A stretch of DNA of 64,000 nt, taken from Oceanimonas baumannii (GTDB taxonomy: Bacteria; Pseudomonadota; Gammaproteobacteria; Enterobacterales; Aeromonadaceae). Below are positions 49,575 through 59,301 of this stretch, in pieces. The stretch's first letter is position 1. The number at the start of each line of letters is the position of its first letter. The position numbers were made by a program, and so were the translations under genes. The notes under the pieces were generated by a model, which saw nothing but the letters and a program-made list of their open reading frames with translations, did not search any database and was not told the origin of the DNA. Location: contig NZ_NQJF01000008.1 in the NCBI RefSeq assembly GCF_002245495.1, forward strand, positions 153,284 to 217,283, written 5' to 3'.

Positions 49575-50441
49575 TTAAGTGTGTAGTTGCAGTTTAAGCC
49601 AACGGCAAAAATCGACAGCCAACTGCACCTTCTGACTGGATCGGTTAATGAAAGCCGAGTACTGAGCGGTATATCTGAGAGGAGTATGAACAGCCACCAA
49701 AGAGCCAAGCCTGATTTGTTCACGTACCAGGATTTCGGGAGTAATCAGGAAACCAATACCCGCAACAGCCGCCGCAACCGAAAGATAGAGATGGTCATAA
49801 GTAGCTTTGGTCTGGATTGCCGCAGCAGCTACTTCCCGGGCCTGACTCCAGAAAGGGATGACATCCGGTCGTGAGCGCGTTTTGATCATGGGCCAGCTAT
49901 GTACCTGCGTTTGCATGGCATAGGCGTTCACCAACTCAGGGGCACCGACACAAACCAGCTCCTCCCCGCACAATTGCCAATGATCTGTACTGTTCAGCTG
50001 CAGATCCCGGGAAATCAGAATATCAAACTCATCATCAGGTTCCGGCTGCGACATAGAGGTCAGCAGGCTTACCTCTACGCGTGTTTGCCGCGTGTATTCA
50101 GCAAGCAACGGCACCAATACTGCCATAGAGAAACTGGCCATGGAGGTGCGTAACAGCAGGCTGGAAGGGGCGCTATGATCCTGCGGCAACTGGCGTGCAG
50201 CCATCTCGATCGTTCCGACAGGCTCTTCTACCAGTTCGAAAAATTGTAATCCGCCAGGCGTGAGCTTAAACGGAGAACGCTCAATGAGCTTCTGACCAGC
50301 ATAGTGTTCCAGAGTTGAAAGGTGGCGGCTGACGGCACTTTGTGAAATACCAAGTGCACGTGCAGCCAGTGTCAGGCTGCGATTCTGGACAATGGTTACG
50401 AAGACGCGGATAGCATTTAGTGGTAACTCGGACTTTGACAT
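49575..50441 (-). CDS. LysR family regulator of the phosphonoalanine operon
   Basis: This 288-residue protein has a LysR HTH (RSLTLAARALGISQSAVSRH) in the GcvA-like style. It is divergent from the aminotransferase/phosphonopyruvate hydrolase operon with 122 bp between starts. In Variovorax a LysR protein (PalR) controls the homologous pathway; the role here is inferred from the same layout. Confidence 0.82.
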   Translation of the reverse strand: MSKSELPLNAIRVFVTIVQNRSLTLAARALGISQSAVSRHLSTLEHYAGQKLIERSPFKLTPGGLQFFELVEEPVGTIEMAARQLPQDHSAPSSLLLRTSMASFSMAVLVPLLAEYTRQTRVEVSLLTSMSQPEPDDEFDILISRDLQLNSTDHWQLCGEELVCVGAPELVNAYAMQTQVHSWPMIKTRSRPDVIPFWSQAREVAAAAIQTKATYDHLYLSVAAAVAGIGFLITPEILVREQIRLGSLVAVHTPLRYTAQYSAFINRSSQKVQLAVDFCRWLKLQLHT

Positions 50442-50563
50442 AACAAAAAGTTATCTGGTCATGATTTATAGTTAATTAGAGCGTTTTTTGTCATTAAAAT
50501 GCAAGGGCCTCACACCATACTGCGCCCTCTTTCACGATTCAGCAGTTTGGAAAAGGTACCTCT

Positions 50564-51790
50564 ATGACCATAAACTCCTTCCTGGCCCGGCGCGTTTTGA
50601 CGGCCAACCCTTCCGCAACCAAAGCGGTAACACTGAAAGCAAAGCAACTGCGAGATCAGGGACGTGACATTATTACCCTGAGCCAGGGTGAGCTGGACTT
50701 CGATACACCTCAGCCTATCCGTGAGGCAGCCCGTACCGCGATGGATCAGGGGCAAACCCGTTATACAGAGGTCGCGGGCAGCGCCGAACTGCGACAGGCA
50801 GTGCAGCACAAGTTCCAGTCTGAGAACGGCCTGAACTACTCACTTGATCAGATCCAGGTTGCCAGCGGAGCCAAACAAATTCTGTTCAATGCCTTTCAGG
50901 CAACGCTGAATGAAGGAGATGAAGTCCTCATTCCCACCCCCTCCTGGCCGTCCTACCCGGAAATGGTGCGGCTGGCATCCGGTGAACCTCGCCTGTTGCG
51001 TTGTGGAGAAAATGCCGGATTCAAACTGACACCTGAGCAACTGCGTGCAGCTATCAATGACAACACCAAATGGCTGTTACTGAATAACCCTGCCAATCCA
51101 TCAGGAGCACTCTATACCCAGTCGGAACTCAGGGCCCTGGGTGAAGTATTGCAGGACTACCCGCAGGTATGGGTGATTGCAGACGAAATCTATGAGCATC
51201 TGCGCTATGACGATCAGCCTTTCACCAGTTTTGCTGCCGCCGTACCGGAACTGTCGGAGCGCACTCTGACGATCAATGGTCTGTCCAAAGCCTGGGCGAT
51301 GACTGGATGGCGCGTAGGCTATTGTGCCGGGCCGGAGCCTTTGATCAAGGCGCTGAACCTGCTGCAGTCCCAGTCTACATCCCATGCCAGCTCCATCAGT
51401 CAGGCGGCCGCTCTCAGTGCCTTAAAACAACCGCATACATTTATTACCGAATGTGTGACTGAACTGACACGACGTCGGGATCTGGTCGTGGCATCAATAC
51501 AGCAGATACCCGGGCTCAGCTGTCGTGTGCCCCAAGGGGCTTTCTACGTATTCGTGAACTGCCAGTCCCTGCTGGGGCAAGTGACTGCTGCGGGCCAGAC
51601 ACTGGATACAGATCAGGATGTAGCGCTTTATCTGCTGGAAGAAGCTGACGTAGCGGTGGTACCCGGCAGTGCCTTTGATTTGCCAGGATACTTCCGGTTG
51701 TCCTACGGCAATGCGCTACCGCAGCTTGAAGAAGCGATGCGTCGTATTTCGGTTGCCTGCAACAACCTGGTGGCGGGGGACAATGTATGA
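50564..51790 (+). CDS. Class I/II aminotransferase, probable phosphonoalanine transaminase
   Basis: This 408-residue fold-type I PLP enzyme has the Schiff-base Lys in INGLSKAWAMTGWRVGY, NPANPSGAL and the family Arg near the C-terminus (FRLSYG). It is the first gene of the operon and overlaps the next by 4 bp (ATGA). I infer that it converts 2-amino-3-phosphonopropionate to phosphonopyruvate, because the product's hydrolase is directly downstream. From the protein alone it could be an aspartate aminotransferase. Confidence 0.78.
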   Translation: MTINSFLARRVLTANPSATKAVTLKAKQLRDQGRDIITLSQGELDFDTPQPIREAARTAMDQGQTRYTEVAGSAELRQAVQHKFQSENGLNYSLDQIQVASGAKQILFNAFQATLNEGDEVLIPTPSWPSYPEMVRLASGEPRLLRCGENAGFKLTPEQLRAAINDNTKWLLLNNPANPSGALYTQSELRALGEVLQDYPQVWVIADEIYEHLRYDDQPFTSFAAAVPELSERTLTINGLSKAWAMTGWRVGYCAGPEPLIKALNLLQSQSTSHASSISQAAALSALKQPHTFITECVTELTRRRDLVVASIQQIPGLSCRVPQGAFYVFVNCQSLLGQVTAAGQTLDTDQDVALYLLEEADVAVVPGSAFDLPGYFRLSYGNALPQLEEAMRRISVACNNLVAGDNV

Positions 51791-52659
51791 ACAGAAGCCG
51801 TCAATTGCGTGAAGCCCTGAAGGCCGGGCACATGCAAACAGCCATGGCTGTACACAATCCACTCTCGGCCAGACTGGTTGAAGAAGCGGGGTTTGACTGC
51901 CTCTGGGGTAGTGGATTTGAGCTCTCAGCCAGCTATGCAGTACCGGATGCCAATATTTTGCCCTTTGGGACACATCTGGACATGATGCGGGCCATTGCCA
52001 GTGTAACAACCACTCCCCTCATCGCTGATCTGGACACCGGTTTTGGCAATGCGGTGACCCTGGGATACATACTGCCTCAGTATGAAGCTGCAGGGGTGGC
52101 AGCAGTGGTTGTGGAGGATAAAACCTTTCCCAAAGATACCAGCTTGCGTGAAAACGCACGTCAGGTACTGGTGGATGTGGACACGTTTGAAGGAAAAATT
52201 CGAGCCTGTAAAGCCGCGCAGAAAAACCCGGATTTTGTTGTGATTGCTCGAACTGAAGCGTTGATTGCCGGGCTGCCGATTGATACGGCACTGGAGCGGG
52301 CACAAGCCTATGCCAACGCCGGCGCTGATGCAGTGTTAGTGCACTCCAAACAGAAAACGCCAGACGAAATACTCGCCTTTGTAGAACGCTGGGATCTGAA
52401 TACCCCATTGGTTCTGGTGCCAACTGCATATCCCCAGTTGAACGAAGCTGATATCCGGGCCCTTAACAAGGTCGGCATCGTGATCTATGGCAACCATGCC
52501 ATTCGCAGTGCAACCTGGGCCATGCGTGCAATATTCCGCCAAATCAGGGAGCAGGGTGGCATCCATTGCCTACCGGATGGCTTCACCAGCGTCAACGAAA
52601 TCATTGAACTTCAGGGGGACGCCAAGATGCGTGACCTGGAACGGTTATATCTGCGTTAA
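51787..52659 (+). CDS. palA: Phosphonopyruvate hydrolase
   Basis: This 290-residue enzyme of the PEP mutase/isocitrate lyase superfamily cleaves the C-P bond of phosphonopyruvate, giving pyruvate and phosphate. The loop EDKTFPKDTSL (residues 110-120) carries Thr118 where PEP mutases have Asn; this is the hydrolase type. DLDTGFGN (81-88) binds Mg. The C-terminal KVGIVIYGNHAIRS fits. The sequence alone leaves some chance of a mutase. The context (aminotransferase and phosphonate-type importer) supports the hydrolase. Confidence 0.82.
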   Translation: MNRSRQLREALKAGHMQTAMAVHNPLSARLVEEAGFDCLWGSGFELSASYAVPDANILPFGTHLDMMRAIASVTTTPLIADLDTGFGNAVTLGYILPQYEAAGVAAVVVEDKTFPKDTSLRENARQVLVDVDTFEGKIRACKAAQKNPDFVVIARTEALIAGLPIDTALERAQAYANAGADAVLVHSKQKTPDEILAFVERWDLNTPLVLVPTAYPQLNEADIRALNKVGIVIYGNHAIRSATWAMRAIFRQIREQGGIHCLPDGFTSVNEIIELQGDAKMRDLERLYLR

Positions 52660-52675
52660 ATACCCGGTGGTGATC

Positions 52676-53692
52676 ATGTCTGATATCAGTATCAACAACC
52701 TCGAAATTCAGTATGAACAGAACACTGTCATCAAACAGCTCAGTCTGCACATCGAGCAGGGCTGTTTCTTTACCCTCCTGGGACCCAGTGGTTGCGGCAA
52801 AACAACGCTGCTGCGTACCTTGGCGGGATTCATCGCCCCGGCAAGCGGAGAGATCCGCTTCGGACAGCAGGACGTTACCCGGCTGCCGGCACACAAACGC
52901 GATATTGGTCTGGTGTTTCAGGACTATGCGCTGTTTCCACACCATCACGTTGCTGACAATGTCGGCTATGGCCTCAAGGCCCGGGGAATTGCCAGAGACG
53001 AACTGCAGGTTCGTGTGGATGAGGCACTTGAGCAGGTTGCCCTAAGCGACTATCGCGACCGTTTTCCTGCCCAGTTGAGCGGTGGTCAGAAGCAGCGTGT
53101 CGCCTTGGCGCGCGCTCTGGTCATCAAGCCTCGTTTGCTGCTAATGGATGAACCTCTCTCCAATCTGGATGCCCGCTTGCGTTTACAGATGCGAGAGCTG
53201 ATCTGCCGCCTGCAGCGTGAGAGTGGTATTACCACGGTATTTGTGACCCACGATCAGGAAGAAGCATTGGCCATGTCAGACCAGATCGCCATTATGCAGT
53301 CTGGCAAGATCGAGCAAATCGGCACACCCAAAGAGGTATACGCCACCCCTGCCAATGCCTACGTTGCGGACTTTATCGGCTCAGCCAACCTGTTGCCTTC
53401 CCATGTGCAAAAAACAGATGCCCATAGCGGTAATAATGAAGCATCTCAGAAGCAGTGGGTGGTGCGTCCGGAACAGCTGATACTGCGCCGTTCGGCACAC
53501 CCGGATTGCCAGCAAGTACTGGTACGCTCTGCGCAATATCTGGGCCATAAAACCAGCTACCAGGTCGAGTGGGCACACGAAGGCGAAGTCCATCAGCTGC
53601 AGGTAGATAGTCCTTATCCTCATCATCAGATTGAGCTCAATGAAGGAGACCGGGCTTATCTGGCGTTTCCAAAGAGGATGCACCGTGTCTAG
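52676..53692 (+). CDS. ABC transporter ATP-binding protein (phosphonate/Fe3+ class)
   Basis: This 338-residue ATPase has Walker A LGPSGCGKTTLL, signature LSGGQKQRVALARAL, Walker B LLMDEPLSNLD and a C-terminal TOBE-like domain. It is close to PhnT of 2-aminoethylphosphonate import and to FbpC. The start is the ATG at 52676 (GGTGGTGATC upstream). A longer open frame overlaps palA and is not real. It overlaps the permease start by 8 bp. Confidence 0.88.
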   Translation: MSDISINNLEIQYEQNTVIKQLSLHIEQGCFFTLLGPSGCGKTTLLRTLAGFIAPASGEIRFGQQDVTRLPAHKRDIGLVFQDYALFPHHHVADNVGYGLKARGIARDELQVRVDEALEQVALSDYRDRFPAQLSGGQKQRVALARALVIKPRLLLMDEPLSNLDARLRLQMRELICRLQRESGITTVFVTHDQEEALAMSDQIAIMQSGKIEQIGTPKEVYATPANAYVADFIGSANLLPSHVQKTDAHSGNNEASQKQWVVRPEQLILRRSAHPDCQQVLVRSAQYLGHKTSYQVEWAHEGEVHQLQVDSPYPHHQIELNEGDRAYLAFPKRMHRV

Positions 53693-55349
53693 TTCGAGCT
53701 GTTCACCCTGGCTGGTTCGTCTGTTTTCATGGCGCAGCCTGAGTATTGTTCTGCTGATCCTGCTGGCGCTCCTGATTGCCCTGCCACTGGTCAACCTCTT
53801 GCTGATGAGTATTCAGGGAGTGGATGGAGGATTTTCTCTGCAAGGCTTTCGCACGTTTTTCAGCGAATCCGAGTACCTTGAAGGGCTGTTTAATTCAGTG
53901 CTTTTAGGAGCACTGGTGACATTGACGGCATCCATACTCGGCGTCTCCCTGGCCTATATCACTCAGGTCTACGAGTTTCCGTGCAAACGACTGCTGAGCT
54001 TGCTGCCGATCAGCATCATCGTGATACCTGAAATCATCAGTGTACAGTCCTGGTTGCTTGTGTTTGGCAATAACGGAGTCCTGACGCGGGCCTTATCGGA
54101 TCTCGGACTGGAGCTACCCAGCTTTTATGGCTGGTTTGGCATGGTGTATGTAATGACATTCACTTACTACGCCTACGTCTACATGGCGACACTGTCGGCG
54201 CTGAAAGGCTTTGACCGTCAGTTGCTGGAAGCCGCCACCAACCTCGGTCTGTCAGAATTTCAGGCACGCCTGAAAGTGCTGGTGCCACTCTTGTCCCCGG
54301 CGATCATTTCCGGAGCCCTGGTGGTATTCACACTGGTGCTGGGTAACTTTGCCATCGCCATGACACTGGGACACGGGATTCCACTGCTGTCGATCCTGAC
54401 CTACAAAACCTTCCTCAGCGAGATTGGCCTTAACCCCGCCATGCAAAGCACACTGGCAACCGTTTCTACGCTGCTGTTGGTCTCGGTCATGCTGGTCCAG
54501 CGCTGGATCCTGGGACGGGGGCGTTATGAAATGGCCCAGGGCCGCCCCTTGCTGGCCAAACGGCTCACAGGGCTTTCAGCCTGGCTGCATACCCTGCCGG
54601 TTTTGCTGGTCGTGGCTGGTTCACTGCTGCCGCTGGCATTGCTGCTGGTAGGTGCCTTTACTCGTGCCCGGGGCCCGGTAATGCAATGGGGCGAGTGGAC
54701 GCTGGACAATTTTGAGCGTGTCTGGGCCTATGGCATGGGGACGATTCTGAATTCGCTTGGCTTTGCGGCTTTGGCAACACTGATCGGGGTTATTCTGGGA
54801 ACCCTGGTGGCCTATGCCACCGTGAAAAAACGTGGTGGCCTGTCTCCAGTACTGGAGTTCATTGCCATGCTGCCATTGGCCGTCTCCGGTACGGTATTGG
54901 GTATCGCTCTGGCGCAAGGAGTCAGCAGCTTCGCGGTGGGGCTGGCTGGCAGCTCCATGCTGATGGTATTGGCTTACTCCGTTCGCCGTCTGCCCTTCTC
55001 CGTGCGCAATGCCGCCAACAATCTGCACAACGTTGATGACAGTCTTGAAGCTGCCTCGGTCAGCCTGGGTGTTTCACCGTGCAAGACTTTCTTCAAGGTT
55101 TCCCTGCCATTGATGTCTGCGGGCATCGCTGCAGCCGGTGTATTGATGTGGGCAACCACTGTGGCTGAGCTGAACTCCAGCATCGTGGTGTATTCCGCCG
55201 GACAGGAAACCCTTCCTATTCAGATTTTCCGTTTGATCGACAGTGACATGATGGCCATGGCCTCCGCCTATGGTGTGATCATGATCAGCCTTATTTTACT
55301 GCCGGTCATCGTTGCAACCCGCGTGTTTAATCTAAAACTTTTTGCCTGA
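53685..55349 (+). CDS. ABC transporter permease with two fused membrane domains
   Basis: This 554-residue inner-membrane protein has two FbpB-like halves. The EAA-type coupling loops are seen as EAATNLGLSEFQARLKVLVP (first half) and EAASVSLGVSPCKTFFKVSLP (second half). The GTG at 53685 (AGAGGA upstream) is the best start. A fused permease is typical of the FbpB/AEP type. With its neighbours it makes a complete importer. Confidence 0.87.
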   Translation: MSSSSCSPWLVRLFSWRSLSIVLLILLALLIALPLVNLLLMSIQGVDGGFSLQGFRTFFSESEYLEGLFNSVLLGALVTLTASILGVSLAYITQVYEFPCKRLLSLLPISIIVIPEIISVQSWLLVFGNNGVLTRALSDLGLELPSFYGWFGMVYVMTFTYYAYVYMATLSALKGFDRQLLEAATNLGLSEFQARLKVLVPLLSPAIISGALVVFTLVLGNFAIAMTLGHGIPLLSILTYKTFLSEIGLNPAMQSTLATVSTLLLVSVMLVQRWILGRGRYEMAQGRPLLAKRLTGLSAWLHTLPVLLVVAGSLLPLALLLVGAFTRARGPVMQWGEWTLDNFERVWAYGMGTILNSLGFAALATLIGVILGTLVAYATVKKRGGLSPVLEFIAMLPLAVSGTVLGIALAQGVSSFAVGLAGSSMLMVLAYSVRRLPFSVRNAANNLHNVDDSLEAASVSLGVSPCKTFFKVSLPLMSAGIAAAGVLMWATTVAELNSSIVVYSAGQETLPIQIFRLIDSDMMAMASAYGVIMISLILLPVIVATRVFNLKLFA

Positions 55350-55360
55350 CAGGAGGCGTT

Positions 55361-56341
55361 ATGAAAAAGGTATATGCAGGTGTTTTACTGGGAATGACGA
55401 TGGCGTTTGGCTCAGCGGCCCAAGCGGACGAAGAAGTGACCTTCTATGCCGCTAATAGTGAAGATGCGATACAGACAGTGCTGGATGTTGCGCGTAAGCT
55501 GGAACCCGAACTTAAAGTCAATGTTGTCACAGCCAGTACAGGAACCTTGTTGCAACGAATTCGCGCCGAAAGCCAAGCACCTCAGGCCGATGTATTCTGG
55601 AGCAGCGGGTTTGGTACTCTGGCGGATTACACAGAATTGATGCAGCCGGTTCAAGCCAGCGCCGAGCTACCGGTTCCAACAGCTCTGAATGGACCAGACC
55701 ATCTTTGGGCCGGCTCCAATGTGCATGTTGTGGTACTGATGACGAACGCCAGCCAACTGGATGGAGATGCCCCAAAAGGCTGGGAGGATCTTCTGTCCGG
55801 TCGTTATCGTGGACGCATTGCGTTTGGTGACCCGACGGCATCCAGTTCTGCATACTTGCAGCTATTTGGCATCTACAAGAAGTATGGCGAAGAAGGCGTG
55901 CGCAAACTGGCCGAGAATGTGGTGGTTACAGGCGGTTCCAGCAGCGTTTACCGTGGCGTGGCCAACGCAGAATACCCTCTGGGGATCACCATTGAGTATG
56001 CGGCCTATCGCTATGTAGCAGGTGGCCAGCAAGACATCGCATTAATCTATCCTCAGGAAGGTACTTTCCTGTCGCCTGAGGGTCTGTTCATGGTGAAAGG
56101 CGCGCCACACCCGGAAGCGGCTGACAAGCTATATGCTGTGCTGACATCTGCTGAATTTCAGCAAGCCATACTGGAAAGCAGTTACCGTCGTCCTGTCCGT
56201 TCTGATATTGACCTGAAATCGGTCTCCTCATTGCCCAATCTGGATCAGATTGAGGTATTCGAACTGGATCAAAAAGAAGCGGGTGAACAGCGCGAACAAC
56301 TGATTAAAATGTGGAAAAACGCACTGTCCTCCGCGCAGTAA
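55361..56341 (+). CDS. Periplasmic substrate-binding protein, phosphonate/Fe3+ type
   Basis: This 326-residue exported protein has a signal peptide (GVLLGMTMAFGSAAQADE) and the family-1 binding fold: VTFYAANSEDAIQTVLD and VFWSSGFGTL. It resembles PhnS/FbpA. It is 11 bp after the permease stop with AGGAGG. The likely ligand is phosphonoalanine, from the operon. Confidence 0.87.
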   Translation: MKKVYAGVLLGMTMAFGSAAQADEEVTFYAANSEDAIQTVLDVARKLEPELKVNVVTASTGTLLQRIRAESQAPQADVFWSSGFGTLADYTELMQPVQASAELPVPTALNGPDHLWAGSNVHVVVLMTNASQLDGDAPKGWEDLLSGRYRGRIAFGDPTASSSAYLQLFGIYKKYGEEGVRKLAENVVVTGGSSSVYRGVANAEYPLGITIEYAAYRYVAGGQQDIALIYPQEGTFLSPEGLFMVKGAPHPEAADKLYAVLTSAEFQQAILESSYRRPVRSDIDLKSVSSLPNLDQIEVFELDQKEAGEQREQLIKMWKNALSSAQ

Positions 56342-56353
56342 CCTGAGATACCC

Positions 56354-56380
56354 AGAGCGCTCCCTGAGAGCGCTCTCTTT
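56354..56380 (+). terminator. Intrinsic terminator after the phosphonate operon
   Basis: AGAGCGCTC / GAGCGCTCT with a CCTGA loop is followed by CTTTAT, 12 bp beyond the stop codon. Confidence 0.8.
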
Positions 56381-56710
56381 ATCCTTCCAGCCATTTCCCT
56401 TCATTCCCGCCCTCCCCCAGAGCCTTCACCGCATCCAGATTGAAATGTTCGGAATGGCGTAGTAGTAACAGCCACATAGAGGTCATTTTATGCTGCTTGT
56501 TTAAAACATGCGCATCTGCATACCGTCACCTATTACCAGTTTCAGTTCATGGATACCGACAGATAGAAGCAGAAGTGCTGTATATAAGAAGGTTAGGCAA
56601 CATTTCTCGGCAGAACAGGCGGGTAAATTCATTGCTTTTCTGTCATCTTACATGATGGTCTGAGTATTGATGTTCGGTGTAGAATAGCTAAAAAGGAACA
56701 TGAAACCGAG
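56381..56710. other. Intergenic region with a short minus-strand remnant
   Basis: These 330 bp hold a 32-codon minus-strand frame (about 56381-56478) that reads like a protein C-terminus (HSEHFNLDAVKALGEGG). It may be a leftover of a deleted gene. I see no other gene. The base composition turns AT-rich here. Confidence 0.35.
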
Positions 56711-57322
56711 ATGGGTTCACTCAAACACCTGCTGGAAAACCTGAAATGGTTCGACGTTACATTCTTGAGCCAATATTACGGCTTGGATGGTAAAAGCGAG
56801 AAAAAACTCCCCATCTCGTTTAACTTCTTTGCCTTGCCGCTTAATCAAGAACTCGTGTTAACGACAAGCCTCATTCCCTTCATCCTCCTGATGCTCATTA
56901 TCCCGTCTATCGACGCCAGGTTCGACTTTTTACGCTTTCCGATATTGACCGTCATCGGCCTGCTGGTTTACGCCATTATCCGTAAGAAGCGGGTTAAATC
57001 GCACCTGGGGATGAGGGTCGATGACGAAGCCAATAACCACATCATCATTAGCCACTCGGGCCTCACCTTGCCGCCCTTCCTGACTGGCAAATCGACGACT
57101 TCCTCGCAAAAGATAAACCGAGAAGAGGTAGCCCATCTTCAGTTCGACTGGCATGGCTACCATAACAGCAATCAAAGAGAGTGTAAGCGAGCCCACAGAC
57201 TCCTCATCAAGCTAAAGCAGGGCCAGGAATACAGCTTATCCGGCATGGCCTACCCCCTAAGAAGCTTGCTCTATCTCGCCATTTTCTTCAGTTATCCTGT
57301 CGTCATGCAGATTACCCCATAA
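56711..57322 (+). CDS. Hypothetical membrane protein
   Basis: This 203-residue protein is not recognised. Two close hydrophobic helices (LIPFILLMLIIPSI and FPILTVIGLLVYAII, residues about 55-96) are followed by a cytosolic, basic middle region. A third hydrophobic stretch ends the protein (LLYLAIFFSYPVVMQI). It marks the start of the accessory region. Confidence 0.55.
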   Translation: MGSLKHLLENLKWFDVTFLSQYYGLDGKSEKKLPISFNFFALPLNQELVLTTSLIPFILLMLIIPSIDARFDFLRFPILTVIGLLVYAIIRKKRVKSHLGMRVDDEANNHIIISHSGLTLPPFLTGKSTTSSQKINREEVAHLQFDWHGYHNSNQRECKRAHRLLIKLKQGQEYSLSGMAYPLRSLLYLAIFFSYPVVMQITP

Positions 57323-57373
57323 ACGTCTTGCATATGGACGGCTTACTTTATGTGCATTATTATGTGATTATTT

Positions 57374-57767
57374 CTACTGGACCAAGGCCAGCCAAAAGGT
57401 ATTTTTAAACTCTTCTAATTTTCCAACCGGAAATACGAAGCTAGGAGATTTACCTGGCTCGGCCTGATTATAAGGAAGAGTAAAGTAGCAATCTTCTCCA
57501 ACAACTTCCAAAGCTATTTTTTGAACTTTATCAATTGAAACAGACACCTCAGAAAACTTCAACTTACCACCTGAGAATCTTACGAAAGAAATCGGATCCT
57601 CTACCTTCTGTGGCCCCTGTCTTTTAACAGGAAAATCAAAAAGAACAAATTAGCAATAACACCAAGCTCTAAAAACTTAAAATCATATTCTGTAGTCCTG
57701 GCGAAAATATAGTACGCAGTTACGACTCCCCCCATAAAACCAACATTTTAAACTTGAATTTATTCAT
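57374..57767 (-). pseudogene. Frameshifted small membrane-protein gene
   Basis: An ATG at 57767 with AAGGAAC upstream opens a frame that stops at a run of six G (near 57727-57732). The next frame continues as a membrane segment (LELGVIANLFFLIFLL). A second shift near 57625 gives a coding-like tail to 57374 (SVSIDKVQKIALEVVGEDC). Together they read as one broken gene with two frameshifts; separate small genes or sequencing errors are the alternatives. Confidence 0.45.
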
Positions 57768-58094
57768 CGTTCCTTGGCTCTTTCGATTACATAAAATTTA
57801 TATATTAACTCTATCATTCATGAGCACAAAGTGAGCTAACGTTTGCTTCTCAGCTGTGTGACACTGAGAACCCTCAATAACCCCGGGCACCCATCATGAA
57901 TGTTATCATGAATCCCTTGTAAGCCATTGATTTATTTACCCGTAGACACCGGTTATGCTGCTTATGGAGGCCAAGTAGTGTGATCGTATCTATCACGACC
58001 GCTCCAGCATACCGTTCATACACACTGCACATTGTCGTTATGCCCTCATCAGCAAGCTCACCCATTGAGGCTGCTTTGAAGAGAAGGTTTATTC
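57768..58094. other. Intergenic region, no supported gene
   Basis: These 327 bp hold a 63-codon minus-strand frame (57874-58065) with no recognised family. A short direct repeat ATTCATGAT occurs twice near 57895-57915 (minus strand). No gene is called. Confidence 0.35.
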
Positions 58095-58328
58095 CTATTT
58101 TTTATCGCATGTATGTAACCCGTCTTCCCTTTCAATAACAGTGCTATAGTCAACACCAAACTGTTCACACATGGACTGGAAAGCACAACCGTCACTGTAG
58201 GTATAAAACTCATACTCTCGCTCGCCCAGACTGACAGCTTGCCTTTCATCTGCACATTCTCGGAGCTTCTGCCACATCCAATCGTCCGGTTCACTCAGCA
58301 CCTGAACTCGCATCACCAAATCAGTCAT
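58095..58328 (-). CDS. Small acidic hypothetical protein
   Basis: This 77-residue soluble protein is rich in Asp, Glu and Tyr and has three Cys. TTGGAG lies about 9 bp before the ATG, which supports translation. No family is recognised and no neighbour explains it. Confidence 0.5.
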   Translation of the reverse strand: MTDLVMRVQVLSEPDDWMWQKLRECADERQAVSLGEREYEFYTYSDGCAFQSMCEQFGVDYSTVIEREDGLHTCDKK

Positions 58329-58573
58329 AAGTTACTCCAAGGGAAAGTTGGCATTATCTATAAGATTAGCAGTGCTCACGGCTGTGGGGGTTAACTACTT
58401 GTTTTCACTGATGGTGACGAACCAATATTTGGCAAAATATCTATGAGACTACAGGGATATCATCCACTCTGGTGGTGTACGCCGGGGACAACCTCGGCTT
58501 CTTTATTTTCCACGCTTTGCTTATCCCCTCCCCTGCAAAGAACAGGCGACCACGGCCGAATACACGCCTGCGT

Positions 58574-58786
58574 TTAGCTGCTTTTTGGCAGTATTAAGTT
58601 CGTCCTTCGCTTCAGCCAGGAGATACCGTTACCATTCCGTCCATACTGGCCAACGGCCAACATTTCGCGCCAGCCGTTAATACCATAATTAAAATTTTCT
58701 GGAATCCAGCTACCGCCATATTGAACAGCAGTATACGTAGGGTCTCCCAAGTGTGCGCTCTTTTGATAACTCGCTGAGCATCAACC
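58574..58786 (-). pseudogene. C-terminal coding remnant of unknown origin
   Basis: An open minus-strand frame without a start codon (a TGA precedes it) has protein-like composition: GDPTYTAVQYGGSWIPENF, later NGWREMLAVGQYGRN, ending at a TAA. It looks like the end of a larger gene whose 5' part is gone. I cannot assign a family. Confidence 0.35.
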
Positions 58787-58897
58787 TTCGTATCGAAGTC
58801 GATCAATCACTAATCGAAAGGCAGAGCTTAGATTCCGTCGACCCGAATAGCAGAGGTAGTAACCATCAAAGGAGGGACACCAATCAGATAACACCCG

Positions 58898-59280
58898 TCG
58901 CAGTGAGCCATTTTCAATGCTGTCGATTACTTCCGGTTCAGTGACAAAGGCAATGCCGTGGCCGGCTTGAAAGCCTATCCCGGTGTGCGGTGTACGGCGG
59001 TACCAAGTGGTTTGTGCGTGACTTCATGGAAGTGCTGCGTATGGAGTCAGCCCTTGAAGGCACCAACATTAGCACAGCTACCTTGTATCCGGCGGCGATC
59101 AACACTGAGCTGTTGACGACGATCACCGACCCGTCATCCCGGGAACAGATGGAAGGCCTGTACGAGACCTATGGCATTGCCCCAGAACGGATTGCCGATG
59201 TGGTGGCCTTCGCCATGGATCTGCTCGACGATACCACTGTCAATGAATTCACCGTCGGCCCGGCCAACCAACCTTGGTAA
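58898..59280 (+). pseudogene. Short-chain dehydrogenase remnant
   Basis: The frame from 58990 encodes a clear SDR C-terminal half: VYGGTKWFVRDFMEVLRME contains the catalytic YxxxK pair, and TLYPAAINTELL follows. The N-terminal Rossmann part is missing. Just upstream, pieces of the preceding strand (ITSGSV and VAGLKAYPG) occur in other frames, so at least two frameshifts separate them. The gene is broken. Confidence 0.7.
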
Positions 59281-59301
59281 ATAACACATAAAAGGAGATT
59301 C

